Positions 1 to 12,723 are shown, counted from the stretch's first letter. The stretch: DNA of 64,000 bases from Endothia cerciana (GCA_026119935.1 JALRMH010000022.1:496001-560000); one strand, 5' to 3'. The notes: generated by a model not told the origin, from the sequence alone. Program-made: numbers and translations.

Positions 1-1717
1 TGGACAACAGAGGTAACTAGTGATTCAAAATATTGCCGGCTTCGAGGTTGAAGCCCAACCAGCTGATAAACACTGGGACCTGGGCGTGTGGGCGCTTTTA
101 AAATGAGTGCGAGTGCGAGACCGCGATTTGTCGATACACAGGACTCAGACCATCACCAAAGGTTGTTGAGGGCCCATAGCAGCTCGTGGATTCAACGGAG
201 CAATGCACATTCTCTGAATTGTACAGCGGCAGAAGTAGTTGTGGTAGAAGTAGGAGGGTGCGAATGCCCATGATATGTCCATGATCACGTTATGGGCTGT
301 AAGGGCAACGTGCCACTGGTTGTGGCATAGGACGAATCGGCGGCAAAACAAGCAAATTGTTGGGCTTAGGGACGCGGATGGTGCAATGGGAAGAGCCGGA
401 GGGGGGATGGCACTTTGTGTTTGAGTGTGCCCTCCGAGCTCGCCAGCATCCACGCCATTGAGATTGCCGCTCATTTCAGCCGACACCGCCGATGATCAGA
501 ACATCTGGGCTCTAACATTCAGGAACTGCGCAGCCGACGGCCTAAGAGCAACCAAGCTATCGCCAACTGAAATCACCCAGCGTAACAAATCTCGCCGAGG
601 TGTGTCTTCAGGTTTGGCACGAGTGTGTTGGCCGTGCTAGCAAGGTGAGACGCGGTGCGCAAGAAAATGGTTAACAATGGTTCAGACTTACTGGCAGTAA
701 AAATCTGGTCGTGGTGACACTCTTCCCCAGGGCTCTTCTCCTTCCCCCTAGACTTGGTGCTCGGATCTCATGGCCTCTGCGGAGATGTCCGTCGCGTTAG
801 GACAAACAATGGTTCGGATCATTCACTTCCATGAGGGTCTCCAAGCCCCCGGCAAATCTCAGTCTCTGATCCCTTTTCGTCGACTCGCGCAAACGTGGTC
901 GGTGCTGGAAGAGCAATCCGATGACCAGGCAGAAAGCGTGAGTGACAGTCTGTCTGTCCACGGAGTACGGTAGTTTCGCCCGAAGATCTTCGAAACCGGG
1001 TGGAGTTAAGGTTTGCGGGAAGCTTAAACGTCAGCTCCATTGTTAATTGGGAATGACGAGCGAATCGCGCAGCGGCATGCTGAGGAAACGCTCGGATCTA
1101 CTGAAACATGCATGTGTGCCCCTGGCCGTGAATGTCGTGCCCTAAGCATAAATTCCCGGTAGGTGGAGAAGAGGCGAAGTCTTAGTGTGACGTCCGATCT
1201 TGTACAGTGGCATTGCCTCATACGACTAGTTTGGTATCTGTCCCAAATCTGCCTAGACTCATCGCCCAACGCGGTATGGGATTGCACGAAACGCTGAGCT
1301 GGGTGCAATACTATGCTAGCCTTGCCCCGATGATCCACAACTTAGTTTCCGAAACGCGCCGTATATTGATCCCTGGTCAGGTCCCCGTCTGTGCTCTGTT
1401 GCACATCAGCCAGCTGTCAAATCAAGCGACGGGCACCAGAGGCCTCAAATTTGCCCTTCATCTTCGAATCCTGGCTTCTTTTCAAGAGGACATGCCAGAT
1501 GACTATTCGCCAAGTTCATCTGATCACTCAAGTCGACTCTACGAGACGTTCCGGCGTCCTCAAACTTGTCTGGATCAAAAGTCATCAGTGGCCGAACAAT
1601 GGTGGCAGCACTGCGACAACCGTGCTCTTCGGTGTACGCTGAATGCGGTCTGGCCCCGCGAGGAACAGAGTGGCTCTGCCTTTACAACCTCAAGCGTCGA
1701 GGCGCGTGGATTGAATA
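1..1717. other. No supported gene; upstream region of the Egh16-like gene
   Basis: Only short overlapping frames occur here and none has recognisable domains. A 221-codon plus-strand frame (1207-1872) has irregular composition and ends in a serine/alanine repeat produced by CAGCAT repeats near 1780-1803, which fits leader or promoter DNA better than a protein. The distal part is assumed to be 5' regulatory DNA for the gene at 1959. Confidence 0.5.
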
Positions 1718-1719
1718 TC

Positions 1720-1958
1720 TATAAAGACGTCTGTCCTTCGTCCCTCAACACATGTTTCTTTTCCTCTCCATCATCAGCAGCAGCATCAGCATCAGCATCA
1801 GCATCAGTTTCCGGTCTCTTTCCAATCTTCTCTTCTACTTCCTGCCTGGTTCGCAGAACAGCTCTCGATTGATTCGTGACTGCAGATTAATTGTCTTCAT
1901 CCTATAACTCCTCATCTTATAAAACCCTTCCGCTCAACAACCTCTCAACAAAATCATA
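1720..1958 (+). promoter_or_regulatory. Core promoter and leader of the Egh16-like gene
   Basis: Two TATA-like motifs lie upstream of the ATG at 1959. TATAAAG (1720-1726) is followed by a CT-rich stretch typical of fungal start regions, which would give a leader of about 200 nt. TATAAAA (1918-1924) is only 35 bp from the ATG and would give a very short leader. With the upstream TATA box, the leader would contain an upstream ATG at 1752 opening a short serine/isoleucine-rich frame. Which box is used cannot be decided from sequence alone. Confidence 0.45.
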
Positions 1959-2753
1959 ATGTTCTCCAAGCTCCTCGTCCTCGCTCTCGCAGCTTCTCCC
2001 CTCGTTGCCGCTCACGGCAAGATCGCCGTCGCCACTGGTGATGCCGGCGGCAACGGAACCGCTCTCGGTATCCAGGGTGGTATCATCCCTGGCGCGGGCA
2101 GTAACAAGGTCACTGAGCCCGATACCACTGTGTTCAAGGGCGAGGCCGCCGATTCCTGCGGCCAGACCAAGGGCGTGAGTAGCATCCTAGGCCTGCTCCT
2201 AACTGGTCCTGAAAACACATACTGACAACACACACAGCAAGGAACCAACGACATCGAGACCGGCACCAAGACCGCCATGGCCCTGTCCGGCTCCACCCTT
2301 CCCCAGGTCAGCCAGGGCGGCTCCGTCTCTGGCACTCTCCACATCGTGACCTCCGATGGTGCTGGCCCATACAAGGCCATGGTCAACGCCGACGGCACTG
2401 GCCAGACTTGGGAGCAGATGGATGTCGAGACCCAGGTTCCCGGCACCAACGGAAACATCAAGAAGACGGAGAAGCGCTTCTGGGCCCGCGCCCTGCAGGC
2501 CGTTGGTATCATGAAGCGTGCCACCAACATCAACGAGGACTACCCCTTCAAGGTCAACATGCCCGCCGGCACCACCTGTTCGGGAACCATCGCCGGCCAG
2601 TCCAACACCTGCATCGTCAAGCTGGTCAACCCCAGCAATGCTGGTCCGTTCGGTGGCTGCGTCACTGTCCAGATGGGTGGCAACTCTACCACTGCTGCTG
2701 CTCCCGCTACCGGCACCGCTACGGCTCGCCGCATGGCCCGCTTCTCGGCATAA
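1959..2753 (+). CDS. Secreted Egh16/GAS1-like protein (appressorium-associated family)
   Basis: Two exons, 1959-2174 and 2238-2753, give 243 residues; the intron at 2175-2237 starts GTGAGT and ends CACAG, and splits the frame in phase 0. The N-terminus (MFSKLLVLALAASPLVAA) is a classical signal peptide, followed by HGKIAVATGDAGGNGTALG. That start and the later block with HIVTSDGAGPYKAM are typical of the Egh16-like family (MAS1/MAS3/GAS1 of rice blast, Egh16 of powdery mildew). Members are small secreted or cell-surface proteins often induced in infection structures; their biochemical role is unsettled. The tail is Thr/Ala-rich and ends ARRMARFSA with no clear GPI signal. The gene stands alone behind its own promoter. 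Family assignment is from remembered sequence pattern; expression is not known. Confidence 0.85.
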
Positions 2754-3285
2754 GCGACAATTCCTGCAATGACATGGAATCTAGTGGTCCGACGGACACA
2801 GGCTGATAGACTTGGTCGATATGTATATATGCCTGTATATACTGGGGGGTGGGGTGATCATGAGGGAGAAGAGAAAATGGTGTGCGTGAGACCTGGGGGA
2901 AGTAGCTGTTAAAATATATAATACCCACCAATACATTCCTTTATAAAAAATTTCTTGAAGTTTGTTGTGCCTCAGATGCCTACCAGCATCACCCAGGGCT
3001 TTGGCTTGAAGTCTCGGAATGGAACACAGGTGGGCCCGTTCGTGCGCTTCCTCTACTAGGCACAATGTCCGGCAAACAAGTCCTCAGTGACTATGAAAAT
3101 CCTATCAGTAATATTACAAGAAAACACGAAAAAACGTTGACTTTACTGCTTTCTATTTTAGAGAAGAAGAAAAAATGGTACACAATATGTTGGCTGGCGT
3201 GGTTCTAATAAAGAAATTGTTCATGATACAGTAAATACGTCCCTTCCCACTACCAAATTTTGAAATAATCACGATAATGTAGTCT
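2754..3285. other. 3' flank of the Egh16-like gene; no gene seen
   Basis: AT-rich sequence with several poly-A and TATA-like stretches (for example around 2817-2945), which probably holds the 3' untranslated region and polyadenylation site of the preceding gene. No coding pattern is visible. Confidence 0.5.
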
Positions 3286-4453
3286 CTACTGGTTGAGTTG
3301 GGGCGGTTCGAGGGAGTTCACGCGGCAGTAGGGGCACAGGTACGCCCTAGCTACGTCCTGACTATTTTTAATGCCAAGAATTTCTATCCACTCAGTCCCA
3401 TTGCGCGTTATGCGGGTCTCCCATCTGAAAAAGTCATCCATCCACGCCAAAAGACAGAATGCATGAGTATTCTCGGCACGCGCACAGTTATGTAGTCGTA
3501 TGGGTCGGTGTTGATACCATGCCTCTGGATCATACCAGGTGTAGAAGTCTTCCCAGTGAATGATGCACCCGAGGTCTTGAGCTACCTCATCACGGGTCAT
3601 AAACTCGACAAGAGGCAAGACCTGAGGAATGACAGTGGCATAGTACTGCAGGTTCAGACCCTGACCCTGAGCGTCGGTGTATATTTCCAGAATCTCGCTC
3701 ATCGCCGCCCCAAGCCTCTCACAGTGGTTATCGAGGAGGGGGGAGGGGGCAGCATCCCCCGACGCCTCTGCTCGGGAGCTGTTTTTTTTCAAGATCACGT
3801 TGCGAGTATGCCTCAAGAATGTTAAAAACACTGGGCAGGTACGTACCATTCTGGAGTACATTAGACGTAGGGATGAGGTGTTCCCTTCCGGAGAGTGTGA
3901 ACAGCGTAGCCGGCGTGTCCCAGGTATACGTCTCACGTGCTCCTGGGGTTAGGCTATTGCCATTATACAGAAAAGAGGCATCAGGCGACTTGCGATAGCA
4001 TGAATTGCCCCATCGGGTACGCCATTATCCTGGGCAACGATCAAAGCAGCGAGCCGGATCATGTTTCGCCTCGCCCTGAACAGCGAGTCTACCGATTCGA
4101 AGAGCTGTTCGCGGCCATTGACGAAATCGATGGATGCATAGCTGGTCGAAAATCGCCATACGATGCTGCGCCTCCTGGGGATCCGTCAGCGGAGCTTCGA
4201 TTTGAGCCTTGCTTCTCACCCGACCTTCAGCTGCGTTAAGGAGATGGGCTCTGCTTTCCCGAGCGTACGTGCGTTGCCGAGAGATTTCTGCTTCGAGCTG
4301 GTGCTCGGCAATACTTCGTAGCACATTGCTTGTTGTGTTGAGCGGAAATCTCTGGTTGTTGCTGAAAGGTATGATATAATCTTGAGATATTCTGTGACTC
4401 TGAGATCGGGTGGGCACTCCAGTACTGAAGGTATGGTATACCATTGTCAACAA
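3286..4453 (-). pseudogene. Unknown protein gene, multi-exon or decayed
   Basis: Three or four reading frames on the minus strand look protein-like in turn but do not join simply. Bases 4453-4170 encode a charged helical stretch (with EAEISRQRTYARES). Bases 4150-3970 in another frame encode IDFVNGREQLFESVDSLF. Bases 3970-3850 in a third frame encode ARETYTWDTPATLFTLSGRE. Bases 3800-3286 encode a C-terminal part with HWEDFYTWYDPEAWYQHRP and end in LEPPQLNQ. A GTACGT donor near 3844 supports one intron, but a full in-frame splice model could not be built, so indels are likely. No family is recognised. It may be a functional gene with several introns; the coordinates are the outer limits of coding-like sequence. 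Confidence 0.35.
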
Positions 4454-7400
4454 CGCGGCTCGTCAAACAATGGCTGAAGAAGTCCGTTGTTTCTAACAAT
4501 AGCTTTGATCTATTCATAGAGCGAGCCGGGCCAGACTGGCGCAAAGGCGATAAGATGAGGACTTGATCTAAACGTCAAGTCCCTCCAATATGTCCCTTCG
4601 CCAATTTCACACTACAACAATCCGATTGCTATTTTATACAATGGCTAGAATTCGATCCGAAGTTCCAATGAACACTTCGGTTGACAATAGCCGCCGTGTG
4701 AGAACGATCAGGTCTTTGTATAGCTGACAATTCTGTGAAAGAAATCATTCCCCACTTTTGTATGCAGACCAAGTCCTGGTATTTGCTTGTTTGTCCATAG
4801 TGACTCCAGATACAGCAAGACAATCGTTAGGCAATCTAGAAGACACGAATTGACTGGCGATATGCATCTCTCCAGCAATATAGTAAGGCTCTGGCAGACA
4901 AGAATCCAAGTGTTGGTAGGTCACAAACCTTAGAAGCAGATCTGCAGACAGTACAGGTCGTTGATTCAGGTGGTTGTTGTTGTTGTTGTTAGAAGGAAGG
5001 AAGCTATCTAGGCCAGCCTGGCTAGGCTGGGTCTATGTAGACTGTGGGTTTTGGCGCCGGCCTGATCGGGCCGATGCCCGGCCCGAATCGGCCCGCCAGC
5101 CACTCAGTTGCCAGCCCCCTTCAACTCCTCAAGCCTATCAATCCACACCAAGCGCAATCTTGTATGATATTATAAGCACATTCTTAAATGGCGTCTTGAG
5201 CTACCCCCCCCACAACAATAACATTACCAACAGCACTATATTCTACACGACTTATATTTACCTTTATACAATAGCCGATTGGGGGTGTTGCGATTCTTTA
5301 GGGCTCCTGGATACATACTCCTGCTTCAATACAGGACATACGTAAGTCTGGCTCCGCCGTGCACCTTACATGCAAGTCTTGCTGACAGGGATCCACCAGG
5401 ACTAGCCTTATCTGTGAGCTGTTACACTCTGGGAACTGAGAAGCTTTGAGAGTGCAGGATTGTAAGTTCAAAATGGTGCAAGGTGATGGATGACTGAGGT
5501 GGGAGAGATCCATAGCCTTGCCCGAGTCGTCGGATGTGTGGATCTTAAGCCGGACAATTCCTGCATGCATGCTGGTAATGGATGTGCCACCGAGATGAAT
5601 AGGAGGAACCCTCTCAGATGCTCGACCTCCATCCGTGGAGCAAGTGATTCTTTGATTGGGCTTGAATGAGGTAGGCAGTTATCTCGGGGAATTAATTCGG
5701 AGCATCAAGTTTTCTGTACTTCATGTGTGCCTAAACGTGAGCGAGTGATTCTCCGGGTCTAATTATCGTTGAGCTGCACATAGGCAGCTCAAAGCACTGT
5801 TGGGCTGAATCTAGATAGCCGACGTCTCGGCCAATTCTGCACCCAGGCTTATTTTGACATTCAATGGTGTGATGGGCCAATTCATTATTCTGCATCTCGA
5901 GTCCTAAATTTGGTGATTTGTTGGTGTCCATATTGCTGTACTTTAGGGAGATGCACAGTTATAAAAGCAGACCTGGCATGGGAGGCTAATGGTCTGACGT
6001 CTAGAACACGCGTCTTGCTCTAGCTGGACTGAACCGTGCAGAGCCATCTGGGCATACCCAGTGGGTGCCACCCCAGACCCCAGATTCTACACTCTATTTT
6101 GTGGGGACCACGGGGATTCAGGGCCTCCCTTGTCTTGTGTGTGGGTGGGACCAAAGATGAGTGCTCCCAGCTCCGTGGTGATTCGGACAGACCGACGCCT
6201 AGGTGATGACATCCGTAGAGTGAAGCATCGAAGTTTGCTGAGGGCCCCGAGTTATCATCAACCACCCCAGCTCCCGGCTGGTCAGGAGGACGTTGAAGAT
6301 GCTCTGCGCTGACTGTGAATAGGCTATCAAAAGGACAGGCACCATCCCGGGGCCCCTCCTTCATGGTAGAACCCAGTAATTAGCGCTCCCGGTATGATCA
6401 AGAGTCTGCGGCGGATCGCAAAATTCCGGGGCAGGTTCTGGGGAAACTGCCGCCGGAGCAGATTTATAGCTGGAGACATTTCACCAGCATTGCACAGGAT
6501 GCCTCTCACGCCAAGTCCTCTCTCCGTCTTGGAAGACAGAGGACCCGGTCGCGTGACGTTCACGACTCTCAGATCATCACGATCGAGCTTGTAGTGCCAT
6601 GCCTGAGATCCTGGGCCTGATGGAGACTGTTTGAACCTTGGCGCGTGGTTGACTCGAGGCAAAGGCCGGTGTGCGGCCGACCGTTTTGGCGAGATTTATG
6701 ACGCCAATTGCACAAGGTGGGCCCCGTACATCCTCCATGCAGGTCTTCGCCGATGCCTCACTTGATGTCGACCTCCTCCGAGTTGGCGGATCTTCCTTGG
6801 CTGAGAGAGAGCAAACTCCGAGGAGGAGGGGCATCGGATCCATGCAGGCGCACAGTCCATGCGTCTTCCCAGGCCATCAACGGGTGAATGAATCCACCAG
6901 AATACTACATTGTAGGTACACATAGTACCTAGGTACTCTCCCCCAAAGCGAGACCAAAATCTCAACAACCCCCCTGGGCCTATCTGCCCTCGCCCTGGGC
7001 TTGAGAACGAAATGAATTCTGGGGCTGATACACGGTATATATATGTGAGAATGCCGTCTTAAGTGTTGTAGGCTGTCGGGTTTGACTTGAGAGGCTATCT
7101 TGATGCCTCTGCAAGAGCCCAATCATGCTCTCGGCGACAGGTGCTATAAACGATTCACGGGGAAACGCGCTTGCTCTACATATCGTGCGCAGGATATCTA
7201 GTGTGCACCACTAGGCTAGCAGCCGCAAACGGTGGCTTTGCTCGCGGCGTGGCGCCCAGCCGCCCAGCCGCCCAGCCAAGTGCCTAATCGCCGTGTGACC
7301 GGGCCCTGGAGAAACAGCGAAGCTGAGCCCCGTTTGCCCGTAGAACATCGTCAGTCCCGCCACGCTGGGCGGCGCTAAGGTAGACGCCGTGCCTTAGCAG

Positions 7401-7993
7401 ACACCTCGGCAAAGCCGCAGGGAGTAAGGTGTTCCATCGAGAGAGCCTGGACATGGTCCTGAGCAGCAAGCAGGAAATGGATGCCCAGAGGGGCCTCAAG
7501 GGGGCGAATGGATCCGCCAGACTAGCGGCGAGCTTGTCCTCGTGACATACCCTATCTTGTCCAAGTCTTGCAAGCTTCCCCAGGTTCGAAACATGGGGCC
7601 CCGTATTCCCCGGTATAGGACAAGGGACTCCCGTTGTGCTTTTCGGCCCTTCCTACCTAGCTCTTGGCTACCTTTTCAGGACGGGATGCAACCACATCAG
7701 CCATTTCGTCATAGCACGGTCAGAAAGTGGTTTATTTAGACGAGACATTGTGGGGAAGAATTATGGTACCGGACCAGAGGACTTCCATATATAAAATGCG
7801 GTATCCTCCGCCTCATCGTTACCTTGCCACCTCTATGACCAACAAGCTTCCTGTTCTTGGGGTATCACGGTAGCACCTGCGTCGCAAATGTCGTTCTCTT
7901 TATAACTTCTTGATCATCTCAGCCTACCTGAGGTGCGGAAGCTACACCATACTTGCAAGCACTCGAGAGAGCCCAGAGCCCTGGACCGCAGTC
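4454..7993. other. Gene-poor intergenic region
   Basis: About 3.5 kb in which only short, low-quality frames occur on both strands. No splice-linked coding blocks, tRNA folds or transposon ends were recognised. The last few hundred bases (about 7740-7990) include TATATAAAA near 7788-7796 and probably form the promoter and leader of the sugar transporter. Confidence 0.45.
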
Positions 7994-9938
7994 ATGGCTG
8001 GGATACGGAAGCTCTCGATTACTCGGCCGGACGAGGCCGGCAAATCATGGCCGGCTATAGCTATTGGGTCTTTCGTCGCGTTCGGTGGCGTGCTGTTTGG
8101 ATACGACACCGGCACGATCAGCGGTATCCTCGCCATGTCGTATTTTGACCGGCTCTTCTCCACAGGGTACAGGAACGCGGACGGCGACCTCAGCATCTCG
8201 CCCTCGCAGCAGTCCGCCATCGTCTCCATCCTCTCCGCCGGGACGTTCTTCGGCGCGCTCGCCTCGTCATTCTTGGCTGATTCCATCGGCCGTCGGCTCG
8301 CTTTGATCCTGTCTACGCTGGTCTTCACCCTCGGTGTGATTTTCCAGACGGCTGCTACTGCCCTGCCTCTGTTCCTGGCTGGCCGGTTCTTTGCTGGGTT
8401 TGGCGTTGGTCTGATCTCCGCGCTTATTCCACTCTATCAGTCTGAGACCGCTCCTAAGTACGTGACTCCAAAGTGCCATCTTCCTGCCAGTTTTGTCGAG
8501 GTCTCAAAGTCCTGCGATATGATATCTGAGGAGTACCAATCACGATTCTGCTCGATCATGTCTCCGTATTTGACCATTTACTCTTGTTCGACATGGAATA
8601 CTGACTTCCAAACCTCACACAGATGGATTCGAGGTGCCATTGTCGGTGCTTATCAATGGGCCATCACTATTGGCCTGCTGCTGGCCGCTATTCTTGACAA
8701 CGCCACCGCCAAGCGGCAGGATACCGGCTCCTACCGTATCCCCATCGCCGTTCAGTTCGCCTGGGCCATTATCCTCATCGCCGGCATGCTGATCCTCCCG
8801 GAGACTCCACGTTACCTCATCAAGCGTGGGAGGCACGACAAGGCCGCCAAAGCCCTGGGCCGTATTCGCCGCCTACCTGCGGAGCATCCTGGCATTCGGG
8901 CCGAGCTGGCTGAAGTCCGCGCAAACCACGAATTTGAGATGACCCTTGGAAAGGCGAGCTATATCGACTGCTTCCGGGGCAACATGCTCAAGCGCCAGTT
9001 GACCGGGATGGGTCTCCAGGCCCTCCAGCAGCTCACCGGCATCAACTTCATATTCTACTATGTTCGTGACTCTCCTATACTCCCCTTATCGGGTTCAAAT
9101 TGTCCATCCAAGGCCATAAGCTAATCCCAAACGCTTCAGGGCACGCAATACTTCATCAACTCTGGTATCAGCGATGGGTTCATCATCCAGGTCATCACGT
9201 CCGTTATCAACGTCGTCTCAACGATCCCTGGGCTGTATGCCGTCGACAAGTTTGGCCGACGCCCTCTTCTGTTCTGGGGTGCCGTGGGCATGTGTGCCAG
9301 CCAGTTCCTCGTGGCCATGCTGGGCACCTTGACCACCAGCCAGGACTCCGCCGGGAAGATCATCGTGCACAATGTCGCGGCCCAAAAGGCAGGCATCGCG
9401 TTTGTCTGCATCTACATCTTCTTCTTCGCCTCGACCTGGGGCCCCCTGGCCTGGGTCGTCACCGGCGAGATCTTCCCCCTGAAGAACCGGGCTAGAGGTC
9501 TGGCCATGACGACCGCTACCAACGTAAGGCTATCTGTCGCCCCCGTCGTGACTGAGATTCAAAATCTTTTATGGCTGACTATTTATCCCTCAGTGGCTGC
9601 TCAACTGGGCCATCGCCTATGCGACGCCGTACCTGGTCAACTACGGGCCGGGCTACGCCAACCTACAGAGCAAGATCTTCTTCATCTGGTTCGGCTGCTG
9701 CTTCATCTGCATCGCGTTTGTCTACTTCTTCATCTACGAGACCAAGGGCCTGTCCCTCGAGCAGGTCGACGAACTGTACGGCGAGATGCAGGGTCTGAGC
9801 GCCGCCAAGAGAAGTAAGCACTGGCAGCCCTCAACCACGTTCCAGCAGAAGGCGGCCGTAGCTGGCGAGGATGGCGTCTTGGGTGGCGACAAGGAGAAGG
9901 GTCTGGAGCACTCCGAGGTGGCTGGAGATAGCCTGTGA
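7994..9938 (+). CDS. MFS sugar porter (monosaccharide/glucose transporter-like)
   Basis: Four exons, 7994-8457, 8623-9061, 9140-9523 and 9594-9938, give 543 residues. The first intron (165 nt, GTACGT...CACACAG) is a multiple of three with no stop, so a simple ORF reads through it; removal restores the porter motif across APK/WIRGAIVGAYQW. Family landmarks are GGVLFGYDTGTISG in helix 1, DSIGRR after helix 2, PETPRYLIKRGR at the central loop, QQLTGINFIFYYGTQYF in helix 7, DKFGRRPLL, and FFIYETKGLSLEQVDELYGE at the end. This is the sugar porter family (TC 2.A.1.1) in the plasma membrane, closest in feel to fungal high-affinity glucose or hexose transporters. The ATG at 7994 was preferred because no in-frame ATG precedes it. 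The substrate is inferred, not shown. Confidence 0.9.
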
Positions 9939-10737
9939 GATGTCCTTACTATGACTATACACCAGCAAGCGGCGCGGCGGGCGGTCAGGGTCAGGGCGGT
10001 CGTTAGATAGGTGATGTGAGCTTCCGGTCCTGGAACACACACCAATGCCTATAGTCATAGTCCGAAATGCAAACGTATCCTTTGCATAGAATCTCCTTAC
10101 CTCTCTGGCTGGCCACCAGAGACCCACTTCTACAGCGCTCTGTTTATATATATCGAGCGCCTTCCTTCCTTTTCTCTTTCATATAATAGGAGCAGCACAA
10201 TACAAGCCGTTTTATTCAACTATCTCCCGCGCCTGCTCGTCACAAGATCTAAATCACCCGGGGGGGAGGGCGCTGGCATGTGTTACCTATGCTCGTACAC
10301 TCGGCACGTGTCCAAGTGACCAGTCCTGAGCATCACCTGGCGGGGAGAGGAGGTGGACCAGAGCTTCATATTTGTTAATTGCTCATTCCTAAATGTACTC
10401 TCTTCATCGTTGTCAAGGCTGCGCCCAATCGCATAACACGGTCGGGGTGGGCTGGCTGAGCAAAATTAGTTGCATCTAGCAAAGGGGTTGTTGGGACTGG
10501 GACAGACCCTACAACCTTTCTCTATGTAACTTTTCACCAGCAGCAGGAAACATCCGGTGCAGCAGCCCCCCCCCCCCCCCAAACACCTCCCAAGTCTCAC
10601 CGCCCGGACCCACGCTAGCGTGCAGCCCGGCAGAATTGGGGCAAACCCCCAAGAAAATTTCGGAAAGGCCCTGCATTGCGACTCGAATGCAACATCGTTT
10701 AGCCTTTCCGATTCACCACGCTCGGAACATCGCAGAC
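9939..10737. other. Intergenic region between sugar porter and DBP3
   Basis: This holds the sugar-porter 3' flank and the DBP3 promoter. A run of C residues lies at about 10567-10580, roughly 160 bp before the DBP3 start. An in-frame upstream ATG occurs at 10687 and could extend DBP3 by 17 residues. No additional gene is seen. Confidence 0.5.
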
Positions 10738-12723
10738 ATGTCGAGCGGAAAGAAGCATCGCCTCGAAGGCGAGGTTGATGACGTAAAAAAGGTCAAGAAG
10801 GTGAAGACGGACAATGCTGCGACCGCCGAGGATGCGCCCGTGAGGGAGAAGAAGCACAAGAAGGACAAGAAGGACAAGGGGGACAAGAAGGAGAAGAAGA
10901 AGGACAAGAGGGAGAAGAAGGACAAGAGGGAAAAGAAGGAGAAGAGACGCAAGGAGAAGGAATTGGCCGAGCAGCAGAACGGCGACGATGCTGCCCCGGC
11001 CGATGAGGTGGACGTCGACGGCCAAGCCGATTCCCCCTCGAACGAGGAGCCCGCGAGCAAGAAAGAAAAGAAGCCCAAGAAGTCCAAGGACAAGAAGAGC
11101 AAGAAGTCCGAGGCCGAGGGCGTGCCGGCCGCAGCACCAGCCGCAGCGAACGGCGACTCTGCGAAATACCAACAATCCGCCTCCCTGACCGCCGTGCCGC
11201 AGTCCGAGATCGACTCCTTCCTCAGGGACAACCACATCACGATCAACCCCTCCTCCGACCTCCGCCCGATCCTCAAGTTTGCTCACCTCCCGGCCTCACC
11301 CATACTCTCCAAGAACCCCTTCAAGACGTTCACGACGCCCACGCCCATCCAGGCCGCCTCCTGGCCCTTCTCCCTGTCGGGCCGCGACGTCATCGGCATC
11401 GCAGAGACGGGCTCGGGAAAGACGTACGCCTTCTCCCTCCCGTGCGTCGAGGCCCTGTCCTCCCTCCCCAAGAAGGCCGACAGGGGCGGCGGCGGCCGGC
11501 ACGGTACAGCGTACGCCCGCGCCGTGATCGTCTCGCCCACGCGCGAGCTCGCGATGCAGACGCACGAGTCCATCTCCGCGCTCGCGTCCCTGGCCGGGCT
11601 CTCGGCGGTCTGCCTGTACGGCGGCGCGAGCAAGGACGACCAGCGCAGCCTGCTGCGCCGGAACAGCGGCGCCGACATCGTCGTCGCCACGCCTGGGCGG
11701 CTCAAGGACTTTCTGAGCGAGGGCTGCGTGGCGCTCGGCGAGGCCGCGTTCGTGGTCCTCGACGAGGCGGACCGCATGCTGGACAAGGGCTTCGAGGACG
11801 ACATCAAGGAGATCATCGGGCAGTGCCCCGCCAAGGCGAGGCGCCAGACGCTCATGTTCACCGCGACGTGGCCGGACTCCGTGCGCGGCCTGGCCGAGAG
11901 CTTCATGGTCGACCCCGTCAAGGTCATCATCAACAAGAACAGGCCCGGCGATGGCAGCGGGAACAGTACCGTCGAGCTGCAGGCGAACAGCCGGATCGCG
12001 CAGACGGTGGAGGTCGTAGACCCGAGGGGCAAGGAGAGGAGGCTGTTGGAGATCCTGAAGGAGAACCAGCGGGGCAAGGCCAGGAACGACAGGATCCTGG
12101 TGTTCTGTCTGTACAAGAAGGAGACCACGCGCGTCGAGCAGTTCCTACAGGGCCGCGGCGTCCAGGTCGTGGCTATTCATGGAGACTTGCGTCAGGAGCA
12201 GAGGACTAGGAGTCTGGAGGCTTTCAAGGCGGGGACGACTTCGGTGTTGCTTGCTACGGATGTGGCGGCGAGAGGGCTGGACATCCCAGAGGTCAAGCTT
12301 GTCATCAACCTCACGGTATGTAGGATCTGGTATGCTTGCCCCGCGACGGTGAGTGCTGACTAACGTGTTCACAAAGTTCCCTCTGACCATCGAGGACTAT
12401 GTCCACCGCATCGGCCGCACAGGTCGTGCCGGCAAGGAAGGCAAAGCTATCACCCTCTTCACGGAGCACGACAAGGCACACTCTGGCTCGTAAGTCTTCC
12501 CTGCCTGCGTTCCCGCATCTCCCTCCCCATCTCGGAGGCCGAAGCTAACTCCGGTTTCTGCCCTACCAGGTTGATCAACGTGCTCAAGGCCGCCGGCCAG
12601 CCCGTGCCCGAGGAGCTGCTCAAGTTCGGCACGACCGTCAGGAAGAAGCAGCACGACGCCTACGGCGCCTTCTTCAAGGACGTCGACATGAGCAAGAAGG
12701 CGACCAAGATCACCTTTGATTAG
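10738..12723 (+). CDS. DBP3: ATP-dependent DEAD-box RNA helicase Dbp3
   Basis: Three exons, 10738-12315, 12377-12489 and 12570-12723, give 614 residues. The first 140 or so residues form a Lys/Glu-rich basic tail (repeated KKDK/REKK), typical of nucleolar Dbp3. The helicase core follows with the Q motif ([13 protein letters not shown]), Walker A AETGSGKT (residues 222-229), DEAD (342-345), motif III as TAT rather than SAT (375-377), [15 protein letters not shown] and [13 protein letters not shown]. Dbp3 acts in the nucleolus in 60S ribosomal subunit biogenesis, helping processing at site A3 of pre-rRNA. Both introns sit at the 3' end and both splice in frame. The gene is convergent with RFT1, with under 180 bp between stop codons. 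The start at 10738 was chosen as the ATG preceding the basic tail. Confidence 0.95.

Noticed and set aside
1207..1872. 221-codon plus-strand frame
   Set aside because: Overlaps the promoter and leader of the Egh16-like gene, ends in simple repeats and shows no family signal.
11283..12128. 281-codon minus-strand frame opposite DBP3
   Set aside because: It is the antisense shadow of a GC-rich helicase gene; the composition is Ser/Arg-rich and no domain is seen.
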